From Alisma plantago-aquatica (lineage: Eukaryota; Streptophyta; Magnoliopsida; Alismatales; Alismataceae): DNA of 64,000 bases. Under the pieces are notes generated by a model. It saw nothing but the letters and a program-made list of their open reading frames with translations, had not been told where the DNA came from and made no database searches. Shown in pieces: positions 12,764-25,437 of the stretch; positions within the stretch are counted from its first letter, which is position 1; every line of letters starts with the position of its first letter. The stretch spans positions 517,476,303-517,540,302 of the forward strand of contig OY856409.1 of assembly GCA_963693085.1 (NCBI GenBank), written 5' to 3'. The position numbers and the translations under genes were made by a program.

Positions 12764-13183
12764 GATCCTTCTTCTCAATTTTAATTTTACAGGAAATCCA
12801 AATCAAGATACGAATGAAAAGACTATCAGCACAGTCACTCATAAAACTTCTGAAGGTAACTGATCATTTTAAAATAATTACATTTTACTTTAAAAAATTC
12901 AAAAGAGATGGGCTTGTACTTAAAAACATATCTAACAAAAAACATACATATATTTTACTTTTACTAAAAAGTGCGATCCTTCTTCTCAATTTTAATTTTG
13001 CAGGAAATCCAAATCAAGTTACGAATGAAAAGACTGTCATCACAATCACTCATAAAACTTCTGAAAGTAACTGATTATTTTAAAATAATTACAGTTTACT
13101 TTAAAAAATTCAAAAGAGATGGGCTTATACTTAACAACATATCTAACAAAAATACATATGCATATTTTACTCTTACTGAAAGG
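12764..13183 (+). repeat. Tandem duplication (about 211 bp, two copies) containing a small exon
   Basis: Two adjacent copies (about 12764-12974 and 12975-13183) differ by a few bases. Each has a pyrimidine-rich stretch ending in TTTTACAG or TTTTGCAG, then about 65 bp starting GAAATCCAAATCAAG, then GTAACTGA. That is an acceptor, exon and donor layout. The unit lies just past the end of the helicase frame, so it may be a 3' exon of RepHel or a 5' exon of the RPA-like gene. Open frames crossing it are intronic and not separate genes. Confidence 0.7.
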
Positions 13184-13419
13184 TGCTAATATTCATTTCA
13201 AGTACTTATAAATATCTTAAATTGAACATTCTGTTTCATGCTTATAGAAGATTAAAGTTAGTTAATTGGTGATGAAACTTTCATATTAACTGTAAGAAAT
13301 TGTTAGTTTAACAATACTTTGAACTTCTAAAATAAATATTGTAATATTTACATCCATTAATATATGTAATAAAATATACGAATTTCTTTTTTATTCCGTT
13401 TTTATTCTAAAATGAGTAG

Positions 13420-15708
13420 TGGACAGAGCTGATACTTTCAAAGAAATCCGTCCAAACACACCTACAAAGGAGATGATATTAGTCAAAAGAGTGCACAATG
13501 GTAAAGATGACAACACAACAGTATATAGGGTAGAAGATGACAATATGAACCATGACACTAAGAGAGACAAACTAACATTTGGTGCATCTTCTTAAATAAT
13601 TTCAGCATGATCTTCAATATCCTTGCATCATGGTATACAATGTATTATTTAAATTTTTTTGATGGTAACACTCTATGCAAATGTAAAAAACTATATATTT
13701 TATTTATTTTATATGATCAATTGCACATAGGGGAGACAAAGAAATTTCCAGCAGAAATACTAGAAGGACACAAACCGAATCTACTTAGCATGATACGACT
13801 GAATCAACAACAAGTTGTATTATTGGTTTGTGTCACAAACAAATGGCGACGCATAGTTTACAAACCAACTAGCACAATCGATTCCTTAGTAGCAACGTTC
13901 ATAGATTCGAAGGTTAGAATTATGTTTATTATACTATATAAAATTTTAAGGTATGGTCTTAATGAGATCTCTAATTTACCATTAACAGGGTGATGAAATT
14001 CAAGCAAGAATTTTACATTCAGATATAGCAAAATGGGATGATATGCTTGTTGTAGGGAACATTTTGGTGTTGAAATCTGTCATCATAAAAAAAACATCAG
14101 TTCGGTTTCAGAATTGTACCTCATGATTTCATTATAGATATCAATGACCGTTCCACAACAGTTGAGGTACGTACAAGATGACAGAACAATACCATATTAT
14201 ATGTATCACATCACACCACTGGATAAGATAAGTTCACTGAAATGTGAAAATCAACCTCTTGGTATGTAGTGTAATTTTTTGGCATACTACTATCTCTTAT
14301 ATATTCATTTAACTATTCACTATGGTTTCATTGGATATAGCTGGAATCGTTTGGAAGTTAGAATCAAGGAGTATGTCTACTCATACTCGAATTAGTCTTC
14401 ATATCATAAACCAAAGGTTAGCTATTGAAATTCTATACATAATATATTTATACTTTATCTTATTTATCTTTTTTTGGTCAACTAGCAACTCCTTTATTCG
14501 TCTGACTATCTGGAATGAACTTGCAACGAAATATGATGATAACTTAGTTATTGCTGCAAAGCAAAATGATATTCTTCTTACAACAAAAGTCAAAATCGAT
14601 CTGTATAATGGTATTATTCCTCAAATTAAATTAAATTTATCTATATGTTGCATATTTTAATAACAGAAATTACTTTTTTTTAGATGAATATTGTGTTGCG
14701 ACTACTGATTATTCAGATATTTCTTTGCAAGCAACTTACCTTCCCGAATTTCAAACATTAAAAACATGGTTAGCAATCATAACATACATATATTTATACT
14801 TTATAAAATGACTTCTATAATTTTTTCACAATAATCCATTTCAATATTTCAAATAGGTTCTACATAGAAAAAATGAGAGACAAACTACCAGCAGCTATTC
14901 AACCTTACAAGAGATATGAAGGACATAATACCACTGAACTTGTGACTATCAACAATGTTGTCTTACATGCGCAGAGAGCAATTGAAAAGGTAACATTAAG
15001 TTTATAATAATTTATAATGACTAACTATTCTAAATTTTGTAATTGTTTTGTTAAATTGATTTCCTACAACCTCTATATTTCACAATAAAAGCTACAGTTA
15101 GAAATGTGTCAAGTGATGATGAAATATTTTATGACTGCTGTCAATCATGTTCAAAAAAATTCAAATTATCCTTAGGAAGTACTCGATGTTATTATTGCGG
15201 TATCATTAATTGTGTTCCGATAATGAGGTACTTTCAAGAAAGATATATTTCTAATTTATGTACAACTAAATCGATATGAAAATTTCTTCATACATAATTC
15301 TTTTGTAATAGGTTAAAGCTAAAAGCCAAAAATTTTGATGATAGTAGTGATGCATATGTCACACTCTTTGGAGAAAATGCAAATTCACTTTTAGGAATTC
15401 AAACTGATAAACTGTTAGAACTCTTTAGCAAGGTAGGTATAATTTTTTACTTCTGTTATTCATTTCTACTAATTCACTTATGGAATTCTAAATATAAAGA
15501 ATTAAGTAATTACTTCATTTTGTCTCCATCATATGATCTTTCATTTTATAAATACCAGGATGAGAATCAAAATGCTATCAATCACATATTTGAGGAGCCA
15601 GTTGAAAAAATGTACACGTTTCAACTACGCCCAAGCAAAGACAATCAACGGTATACAATGAATCGTGACTTTACTGTCACATCTTTTTCTCCAGATCCAC
15701 TCCAGTAG
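13420..15708 (+). pseudogene. Helitron-borne RPA1-like gene (single-stranded DNA-binding protein), multi-exon
   Basis: Several exons together resemble the large subunit of replication protein A. An OB-fold segment contains GDEIQARI and VGNILVLKSV (about 13731-14166). A second OB fold includes LTIWNELATKYDDN (about 14487-14600). A C-terminal Cys4 zinc-finger segment CCQSCSKKFKL...RCYYCG is at about 15130-15205. Splice sites look plausible: acceptor at 13730, donor after 13912, acceptor at 13988, donor after 14166, and GT/AG pairs around 15225 and 15312. The final exon ends at 15706-15708. RPA-like proteins are common cargo of plant Helitrons and probably protect single strands during rolling-circle replication. 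An in-frame stop near 13595 and one apparent indel near 14110 make function uncertain. Confidence 0.65.
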
Positions 15709-18700
15709 TAATGGTCTGTAGTGTATGACATATAAACCATTTTCAACTTATATGATTATCTTTGTTTATCCAAAGCAATTTACAAATTCAATATTTTTTA
15801 ATTTTATTGCTATTTTCTCATACAGATAACTTTTTTGGAAGAAGTTTAAAGTCACAATGTACATATGACTGAAAAAAGATGCTCACACTAAAATAAGCTT
15901 CATATTTTGTTCTATAAATGAGGCTTATGTTAACAAATATCTGCTTTAGGTTCATTTTTAAAAACCTAAATGGTTCTAACTAATCACAAACATTTTCTGA
16001 TTTATCTATATTCTTATTATGTGGAATTGTAATTTTATGCAGAAACTTTCATGCATATTGTGCCTAGATTTTTCAATTTTGTGCTAAAGGTGGATTCAGT
16101 ACTACCGAATTTCAGTACCACATTTGTCTTTTCAATTTAAACATTTTATCTCATATAATGTTGAAAGGACATATAAAGTTTAGATGTTGCTTAAGTGTAA
16201 AGATAAAATAAATTAACTCAATTTTTTTAACATTAAGACTACTAGGCTGAAAATTTTTCGTCGAATGTTCACAAAATTTCAATGTCTTCACTATTATTAA
16301 TTAGTGACTACACACATTACTGTTGAAATAAAAAACTACATATTTTGAAATAATAAAAAAACATATTTATTTCTAAAAGTACGTCCCTATATGATCCACT
16401 ACTCACCCTAATCCATCCAATCCTTTTCATTTAGCAACCTTTGAGCCTTTCCTATACAAGCTCAGTCAATACATTAGGCAGTTCATAACTTTAACCACCT
16501 ATACAAGCTCAGTCAATACATTAGGCAGTTCATAACTTTAACCACTTTGTAGGAAGTTCACATATATTGAACACAACGTTAAGCTTTGTTTGTTGATTGA
16601 CCCCATCATGTATTATTACCCTTTTCATATTGACAACATGTAACCAAATTTAGGCTAAAGAGTTTTTTATAAGTGAAACCCTAGACCGTAAACATTTTCT
16701 CTATTATTATACCTGACAGCCACCCAACCGGCCTTATACCATTATTTGTATGATACCTAATTTCCCTTCCTCCATACTACCACCGTTAACCAATTTCTCA
16801 CGTTATTACTACTTCAATCTTCACCCCCTTTTAAAGTTTCTACAGTTTTTTTCCAACTGGAATAGTGCCTCTACACTCCCAGTTGCACAATCCCCTTAGG
16901 CCTGTTCGCCACTGGCAGACTAGATTACCGCTTATGATTTGTGAATATTTTCACAGAATATGGACACATTCTGAGCGAGTAGGACATAAAATATTAAAAT
17001 TGGTCTTTGCTTAATCAAACCAATTTTCAAATTTTGCATACCATATCAAGGACGAACGAATAATTTAGATAGCCGATTTAGTGTAACCTAACAAAATAAA
17101 GTTGAAGTTTTGGTTGGAACCGATCTAGCGGTATATTTTAGCGGAACTGATCAAATTGGGTGGCCAATTCAAATAAAAAAAAGTAGAACAAAAGATGTTT
17201 CGGCTCTAACACGTACTTGGTTGTATTATTTGTATAGCTAACAGACACTTTCAGCAAAAAAGGTGAGAATCCAATTAGCTTCTGTAACCCAACTTATAGA
17301 TTGGTTCCATGTCAAAGCGTATTACTGCAACTTTGACTTCCACAGTGGATCTCACACCCACCTTATAAACCATTGCTACGACTGTTCTATTAGATTTTCA
17401 TGATGCATTCCCATTGTATATGACACACTATGAGACAACTTTCTCCACCTGTGTAGTTATTCTTTTACATTATTAACCTTTCTATTGTATTCTCCTACAC
17501 GGGGCTTGAAATAATGCATTCCATCGCATGCACACATTTTTTAGATTACTATAATAGGTGCAACATAAATACGTAAAATTGAAAAGTTTGGTGATATATG
17601 TTATAGAATACGGTTGTTATGGTTCTACAACCCAAATTAGAACATCACAATATTTTGGAAATCGTCTCTTACAATAGGATAGGTGAGATGAGTAAACTAA
17701 TTCCTTGCAAAGAACTTTCACCTTCCCTTTTGAGGTAATCCACTTCGCCAATTGCCACCTGCATGTGATTGATCGGAAGGATTCTTAGCTAGCTTGATAC
17801 AATATTTTAAACACAAGTTTACAGTATGGAAAGAATTAACTGCGATTACAATTTTGGAAATGTAAAGGCAGCATACAGTTAAAATTAGAGAAACTTCAAA
17901 AAAAAAATACAGATAAAATTAGAAAAACACATTCAACAACTGAAATGCAGACATATTAATTATGCAGAACTGTAAGAATGTGTATGACAGTCAAAGGAAT
18001 AGGGTAATTAGAAGATAAAACTAAACAATTTTAAACTCGAACTACTAACGGACATACAATTTTGAGTTGAGCAAATTCAGTTTGAAAATTATATCAGATG
18101 TGAGAATTATATCAGATGTGGTAAATTTCATAGAACGCATACATTCCACATTAGGAGTGTGTGTGTGTCCTGTAACGTGCATGTGCATTTCATTTGTTTT
18201 GAACTTATTTTTAGCGTAAGCATATTTATCAGGAAGAAGTAGTAAACTATCATATATACAGATGATGAGCATTGCATTTTTCATAATACGGGCATTGAAC
18301 AATAGTTACACGTCATCTGACGACTAATTTATTGGTTTGATTTTTTTATTTCTGTATCATTGAACAATAGTTTAATTATATCCATGCTTCACTAAAGTGT
18401 CCACTTATTTCTTAGACGTGCAAACCATGAAAATTATAAATACATTTAAATGATCTGTAAATGATCTGGAACCACTACCATTTACATCAAATCTATTTAA
18501 GCATTGTATTTTCAGAATGCTAAGTATTCGGCCAGCAGTAATGCAAGCTTTATGTTCAGTGTACCATAATCTCTTCAATTTTATTATAACAATCTCCTAT
18601 AAAATGTATACAAAATACCAGCCAGTCCTTTATGTGAAATTATATATATTCATTTACATGCACACATAGATACTGATAACTTCACATCTATTCATAAGAC

Positions 18701-19104
18701 CTACTTTGTTCAACTTATTAACAGGTCTACTCACTGAAGATGAGAACGTGACATTTTATGATGCCTACAACATTAGAAGATCTCTGGTACTGGAAAGAGT
18801 TGTGCTTAGTGGTACTGATGTATGTTGTGAAAAAGAAATGCTTTTAGAAAGACACAGTATCACAATATCACATGTTCACTTTTAAGAACTATACAAAACA
18901 ATGAAAAGTCTGGCTTTTTTATAATGGTTTGCCTTGTGGATGTTTGCATTATTATCAAGTGGTGTGGCTTGTGGATGTTTATGTTATTTTATAATGAAAA
19001 CTCTGGCTTTTTTATATTGGTCTGACAACTTGTGAACAAAGATATATTGTCTTATATTTCATTCCTGTAATTTGATGTAGTTTGTGATTTAGTCTATTAA
19101 GACG
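15709..19104 (+). other. Helitron 3' non-coding portion
   Basis: This AT-rich stretch of about 3.4 kb has no ORF that looks real. It holds a perfect 47-bp tandem duplication (16452-16545). There is also a possible small exon near 18726-18884 after an AACAG acceptor, with about 50 open codons to a TAA; I do not recognise that peptide. Nothing else stands out. Confidence 0.5.
16452..16545. repeat. Perfect 47-bp tandem direct duplication
   Basis: Two adjacent identical 47-bp units (16452-16498 and 16499-16545) begin CTATACAAGCTCAGTC. Perfect identity in otherwise decayed DNA points to a recent replication-slippage event or an assembly duplication. Confidence 0.85.
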
Positions 19105-19132
19105 CCCGTGCGTAGCACGGGTTTCTGTCTAG
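19105..19132 (+). other. Helitron 3' terminus: hairpin plus CTAG
   Basis: A perfect 7-bp stem, CCCGTGC and GCACGGG with a GTA loop, occupies 19105-19121. Eleven bases later the element ends in CTAG at 19129-19132, followed by T at 19133. A short GC hairpin 10-12 bases before a CTRR end, with insertion between A and T, is the defining Helitron 3' structure and acts as the replication termination signal. Confidence 0.92.
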
Positions 19133-20096
19133 TATATAGAAAAGAAGGGAACAGAGATATCCAAAAGAATAGGTCTTGGCCTTGAAGGAAGGCATGAATG
19201 AGGGGAGGCCGATCTAAATGCGCGTAAGAAAATATACATGATCCAGATTTAGAAATAGCATGTTTATTGTTTTTAAAATATTACATTCCATTTCATTAAG
19301 TACTACCATATATCTGGTTTCTATTTCATTACATGTATTTGTGGAAGGCTATCACCTATTAGAGTTGTTTAAACTATGTTAAGAGGCTTGATTGTCATGA
19401 TGCCCAAACAAACATTTATAATATACCAAGATCTCCCCCATTCAGTTGAAAAGTTATAGGCCTTTGTTGGACAAAGCAACACTCATTTCCTGGGATATTT
19501 TAGATGGCATTTTCTTTTATGTTGACCAACCTTACATAAATCCATCAGTGGCGGAGTCATGGGCGACAAGCAGGATCATGACTCCCCCAAAAAAATTGAA
19601 AATACTTAGAATGTTAGTATTTATTATTTACTTAACAGAATAAATACTTTGTGTTTGTATTGTCAATATTAAGCATAGCAAGTTGGGAGAGAACATGGGA
19701 ATTCATGGTTGTCAAATGAATTGGTCTCAAAGTAACTTTAATTTTTTCAGTGTTCAATGCCATTTTACAAAAAAAACATGTTTGTTTGCATTTAATGTCA
19801 AGTCCTTGAAATGTAAGTAATTGTGACTATATCAATATTAGCACCAAGGTTTCTAGTCATTCTTTTGTTAATAATCATCCAGAACTCTTTGTATTTGCTA
19901 TTAAATTGAAAGCAAATTGTTTTGTCTCTTGCTAGATAAGATAAAATTAGAGATTCTAAAGACTTAAAGTAAAGTAGAATGATCTAGGAGACTTTTCATT
20001 TTGTTATTCTCACTACTATGTAGTCCTCTTTTTAATAACATCCTTTCAAAAATTACCCTACTAAAATGACCGTACAACACAATAAATAGTTTGTAC
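19133..20096. other. AT-rich spacer, nothing recognised
   Basis: This DNA between the Helitron end and the hAT-like element has only short chance frames on either strand (for example 19446-19643). I see no repeat boundary, RNA gene or promoter that I can support. Confidence 0.5.
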
Positions 20097-20104
20097 ATGC
20101 ATAA

Positions 20105-20275
20105 TTAGGGATGACAATGGTGTTATAAAAACATCATATACATAGATAATCATCACATTTTACACTGCATAGCCGCACCAAGTAGTTATGGTGTGGATAT
20201 GGTTTTAAATTTTTAAATCCACCGCGTAGACAAATAACCATAGACAAAAATTGCACCACAATTAATTTATTTTAA

Positions 20276-20318
<43 letters not shown>

Positions 20319-21521
20319 ATATTATTATGATCATATTATTTATTGTTGTTCTCTCATTTTTAAATGACATTTGATTAATAGAAAAGTACAAACTTTCCTA
20401 TTTTTTTATTAATACACAAATCGGTTGTCTTTTTTGTACACTTACTAAATATACATATGCCCATAGCATATGAAAATATTACATTCGTATTTTACTTTTC
20501 TATATATTGCACTTCATATTTATGTATATTCTTACAACTTGATAGACTTATGTGTATAATGGTGGTAGATTGTTTTTGTCATTGTATTTTGTTTAGCTTT
20601 TATTGACTTGTTTTATGCAAACTCAAATATAAACATGTAGCAATTAGAAACTGAGAGATGGTTAATTAAGTTGTGAATTTGATTTATTACTATAAACGAG
20701 CTATTATGTGTTGACTAAGAGATGTAGTTATTAGTAGAGATAAAATTGAATCAAGAAAAATAAAGAGGTGAAAAGAAAATGAAAAGTCAAAAAAGAGAAA
20801 GAGAGAGTAAGAAGAGATAATTACATATATTATTATCATTCATCATTGTTCATAATTTATTCAGATATTTTACCACCCTCCCACACCAATAATTTTGACT
20901 TCTCCTCTCTCTTTCTCAAAAAATATAACATTACACTTAATTTTAAATATTATTTTATTTTTCCCTTATTACAAATATATATAGAGAAAAAAACATAGCT
21001 TACATGCTTGAGATGAAGATGACGACTTAACAAGGGAGAGAAACTTGAGGAAATATTTTATATAGAATATTATTTGGAAAAAAACTTATATTAGTAGGGG
21101 TTCAACATAATTTAGAAGAGGATGATGTTTGAACTTTCAATGAGAAAATACATGTGTAGTTAAAAAAAATTATATTTATGTTTATTAGTTTTTTAAGTTA
21201 GAAGATACGTTCACATGAAATAAAAATTAAATTACCTAATATGAATCTGACATTTTTGATTCATATTTATATGTTGTTATTTTATTAATCATGTAAGAAT
21301 TATTCAAAAAAAAAATGTATAGTGATACTAAGAGTACTAAGAGATTTGTTCCTTATGTCATGTGGTGTGGTGTGGTGTGATATGGTTAATCGTATTTTTT
21401 TGACGATGTGGATATGATTTCTCACGTCAAACACCGCATTGAATATGGTGTTTGAATTTTAACCGTGGTGTGGCTATGATTTTGGTACAAACCACACTAT
21501 ATCTGCACCACTACCCTCCAT
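20105..21521. mobile_element. Non-autonomous hAT-like DNA transposon (1417 bp)
   Basis: Perfect 8-bp direct repeats ATGCATAA flank it at 20097-20104 and 21522-21529. The left end TTAGGGATGACAATGGTG has the look of plant hAT termini. The right end, read inward, is ATGGAGGGTAGTGGTG, an imperfect inverted repeat. Subterminal GTGGATATGGTTTT on the left (about 20195) has inverted relatives on the right (about 21490-21510), plus a GGTGTGGTGTGG stretch near 21363. There is no transposase frame, so mobility would depend on an enzyme from elsewhere. It contains a (TA)n(GA)n tract at 20276-20318. Confidence 0.7.
20276..20318. repeat. (TA)n(GA)n microsatellite
   Basis: About 25 bases of TA repeats are followed directly by about 18 bases of GA repeats, inside the hAT-like element. 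Confidence 0.9.
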
Positions 21522-21529
21522 ATGCATAA

Positions 21530-24252
21530 ATAATAAGTGACAATATCATATAATTGTGAATGCCGGAATTAGTAAGTACTTCACGAAACATGAAGTTACT
21601 CGAGATCATCCATGTATTAATGAGGTCACATCAATAGCTTTGTATCTCCGAAAGGTATGATCAATAGAGCTTCGGATCTTTATCCCACTAAATATCCCAA
21701 CAAAGCCAAATAGTAACATGGTTGTGGCTGAAAAGTGACAACCATTTTGTCATACTAATGTCTAAAAAATTGTAGTCAAATTGATCAAGACCATTTGGAT
21801 CTTAAACATGTTTATATTTTACAAGTCACATCCCTTCTAATTGTGTGTAGGGTAAAAATAAGTCTTTTTTGTGATGGAGGAACACCTATTTTTCGAGAAA
21901 ATTTGGCATTGTACAACAGTGTTGAATGTATTTAGTTTAAAGACGAGTTGTCACCAATTTTAACTTTGAATAAATTTAGGATGATATCTCAACATTGTGA
22001 CAGATTGATAGTAATACTTAAGTGTAATATTTTCATGTTAGTCATAAACTACACAACAAGATCGTTTACTGGTTATATGTTTGTATAATCATTTATATAT
22101 ATGGAGTGTCATCTGATATCAATTACTAAATAGTATTACAAGTTACATTATATTATTCTAAAAATGCTATCAAGATTGCTTATTGTGTTTGAAATTGAAA
22201 GAAAATACTTTTGTGTGTCTGTTTTGTGTGTATGTATGCATGATGCTCAGACACATATCAACTAACACCTATTCTGCCTTCAAAAAAGTAATCATGTTAC
22301 TTTATATGATAATGATTGTTTGTTTCAAAAATAGTTTTTATTTGGTAAGTCTTTCAGGAGGTATGATTCTTAAAAGAATCGTAAAACATAAGTTGTGACT
22401 TTTTAAGTTTATCAGAGGACATACAGAGGTAATAAGAGACACACAAAAACTTGACATGATCTATGTGATATTTTTAACTCATTAGTTAGGGTTAGTGCCT
22501 CCCAACTACTCAACCCTGGATATGCTCTTAATTTGCATGATAGTGGTCACTTACAATAAGTCTCATTGATGCATGTGGTATAATGGGTTCTATGGTCTCT
22601 CCAATTCTAGCAGTTTCCTTATCATTCTCATGTTACCTACATTGTTCCTATTGTGCACATGGATGCTAATGGCTTTCCAGTGATAGTTGGGTCTACACCA
22701 TAAATAGTTTTAGCAACCAAAAGCTTCCAGTGAAGGAAGGAGAAAATATACATTTTAGGATATAAAATCAAGACATGTAAACAAAATCAACGACAAATTA
22801 TTCTACTTTGCTTTTATGCACACTAATTAAAAGTTAATATGGATTATATGAGGGTGTGAAATCTTAAGAACTCATGACATATACAAATTAATTTAATAAT
22901 AGAGTGTCAAATGGACAATGGATGGGGGAGAGATAATGCATAATCTACTATCCAACTTGAAAGGTTCACCTGGGATTCCATATTAAACGAATCGCGTGAT
23001 GTGTATAAAAAGATACACCATTATGATAGATAACATTGTGATTATACTCATTCTCAACCATTACCTTAGCTTTTATGAAATGGTTGAATAATTCCAAGAT
23101 GCCTACACAACCAATTAATCATCTATAAAGAACAGTCTAGCTTTATATTAAAGACATGTTCATTATCAACCATTACCTTCATTATTGTGCAATGGATCAA
23201 TAAATTAGAGATTCATTCATGGCCAGTCGAAACATCAACCAAAAAAGTCTAGCATTTTAGTGATGGAAACAAAAGAATCTATGCAATGATGTACATCTTT
23301 ACATCAACATGAACCTTGATGAAAATATGGTACATCACCATGTAAATGAGTCTTACTGCACCTGACAACATAATTTAGAAATTGTCTTCAGGTGAAATCT
23401 GTGTTATTATTGTTGTTAGACACGTCAAATATCTGAAGAATTAATAGGACATGATTTGGTATCATATTATATTTCTGAGCACTTATCACGGTGAAGATAG
23501 GATCATAATTTAGTGTCATATATGAGGATTTTTATTATCTTGTGATTGTACATGCAAATTATCATAAATAGTTTCACAACATGTCCAGTCTGCCTCTAAA
23601 TTTGTTATGTTGATTTGTTGTTCCAGTCAGCTTCCTGAGAATCCTTGCCAATAATTTACCCCAAAACCCTCTCCTAGAAAAGTTAATGAAGTGTGTGTAC
23701 GTCACAAATTTACGGGGACATGTTGAGACAGGAAGTCTCAAAAAACAACTTTAAACTCATCCAATATCTCTATTTTTATTAGGATCATATAGAACTGAAT
23801 GCAACATATTAGACAAACCATGAATCTCATCCAATGAACATTAAAATCTAAATTGATTGAGTGATATGCAAAAATCCATCATTGAATTTATGGTTGGATC
23901 TTGAACAAGACTTCCGCAAGTTAAAATAGAGCATTTAATGGGATTGATGTCTCCACTATTTAGTACATTAACATAAAATTCTTAAAATCTACCAATTCAA
24001 GTTTGGTATATGGACATATGTGCTCTTAAATGTGCATAAATGTAGTGCAATTGTGAGACGACATTCCTTGCTTATCCAAGCAATCAATTTCACTTGATGA
24101 AATTGTCATGTTATGCTTCTTTAGGTTATATCATGTGTTTTGTGTTTTATAATTATCTTTACTTGTTGAGCATATACATTGTTATGCTTGGTAAAGGTTT
24201 GATACATACATACACAAACACACACACATATATATATATATATGTATGTATA
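21530..24252. other. AT-rich spacer, nothing recognised
   Basis: About 2.7 kb with no long frame and no recognisable element ends. The small frame 22183-22398 shows no domain. A short TA/TG microsatellite near 24205-24250 precedes the first SINE-like copy. Confidence 0.5.
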
Positions 24253-24423
24253 GCTGGCAAGGGAATAGCCCGGTTGGCGAATTCCGTTGGTCCCCAATGA
24301 AGGGACCTCGGTTCGAAACCACACAGAGAAGAATCTCTTGATTTATCACCCTCTCGGGTGTCCGGTCTCCGCCACGGGTTATGGGAGAGGGGGAGAGAAA
24401 TATTTCTCTCTTAATCCCATATA
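24253..24423 (+). mobile_element. tRNA-derived SINE-like copy 1
   Basis: The copy begins GCTGGCAAGGGAATAGCCCGG and has a B box GGTTCGAAACC at 24310-24320, with a plausible A box TAGCCCGGTTGG upstream. A conserved body (GCCACGGGTTATGGGAGAG) follows, and it ends in CTTAATCCCATATATATG leading into an (AT)n tail. It is a diverged relative of the minus-strand copies at 31106, 31282 and elsewhere, and the only plus-strand member here. Confidence 0.72.
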
Positions 24424-24431
24424 TATGTACG

Positions 24432-24434
<3 letters not shown>

Positions 24435-24488
<54 letters not shown>
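24435..24488. repeat. (AT)n microsatellite between convergent SINE and LINE tails
   Basis: Roughly 50 bases of uninterrupted AT separate the 3' end of the plus-strand SINE-like copy from the 3' end of a minus-strand LINE fragment. It may be a merged or slipped pair of tails. Confidence 0.85.
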
Positions 24489-24490
<2 letters not shown>

Positions 24491-25437
24491 AAGTTAGGTA
24501 AATTTTATCATGTCTTCCTCCTAAAAATATAAGACGCTACACCCTTGCATATAGTACGCAACACACTCTTTTATCTTATAATGTACATATCTACAAATTT
24601 TCTTTGATAGTCTATGGTCTTCTAGAATCTTGCCTCCATGTCGCCCACTATTTCTTTCATTTCAAATGTAAAAACAAAATTTTGAAACAAGTCTCTCCTT
24701 GACAATGTTGCACTTTGTCAACATGCATTCCATGTTTTGTTGTAGCTGCAACTTCATTTTTAGAATAGCCTTTATCCTTTCCTAAAGCTTTTTTACAAAT
24801 TCACACAGGCCAAATAAGTGGTCTTTTGTCTCCATATCTATGGTGCACAAGATGCATTTGTATCCACCTCATTATTTCATCTATGAATTTTCTTCATGGT
24901 CGCTAATGTGCCATGCTTGGCTTTGTAGTTGCGACAACTCCATTTTGATATTTGGTCTTTGAACCAAATATTTTTAGCCCATGGACATCTTCTTCCTTAA
25001 TTTCTTGTTAGCTCCCATATGTATTCCTTTCTTACCATTGGTTTCCATCCATTATCGTATGGAACGAACATGCCTTTGACCTCTTTCCACATTGACATCA
25101 TGATATTTATTATTCTTGAATATTTTTTTTTCTTATTTAAGTAATAAAATCCAATCCCTTGAGTATTTACCATGCACCCATTTTCCCACACTGAATTAGG
25201 ATTTTAGAATTTAATCGTTCTCTATAACTTGCCCCATTTTATAATATCCCTTGGAATTTTTAGATTTAATCTCCCTTATTCTTTGGGTAGGGTTAGCCTA
25301 GCATACCTCATTACATGATAATTTCTGCCCAAATGAAGTCTACAATTCTCATTTCCATCCAATCAAGAACATGGATTGGTAATTTGCCTTACTGCACTAA
25401 AAAAATAAGAAGTCCTTCCACTACAAATTTCATCAAG
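24489..25437 (-). mobile_element. LINE copy 0, old 5'-truncated fragment
   Basis: Its 3' end carries a diverged form of the LINE terminus (AGTTAGGTAAATTTTATC with a weak CTCCTAAAAATATAAG). The body matches the C-terminal ORF2 region of LINE B. The open stretch 24997-25191 (minus) has SRIINIMMSMWKEVKG, close to LINE B's SRIINVMREIWPQIKH. It is the most decayed LINE here, with many stops. It encodes nothing functional. Confidence 0.65.

Larger units (their letters stand above)
9772..19132 (+). mobile_element. Helitron, 5'-truncated in this window, with intact 3' terminus
   Basis: This segment starts inside a Rep domain where the Gypsy LTR interrupts it, and ends at the Helitron signature of hairpin plus CTAG followed by a host T (19132/19133). 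It carries a broken Rep/Helicase gene (9772-12657), a duplicated small exon (12764-13183) and an RPA1-like gene (about 13420-15708). A gene-poor 3' portion follows to 19104. Rep/Hel plus RPA is the usual gene set of autonomous plant Helitrons. The 5' TC end and the first part of Rep should lie left of the Gypsy and Copia insertions, outside the window. Confidence 0.85.

Noticed and set aside
24094..24532. Small frames rich in Tyr/Ile
   Set aside because: Translations of TA/TG microsatellite tracts and a SINE-like copy.
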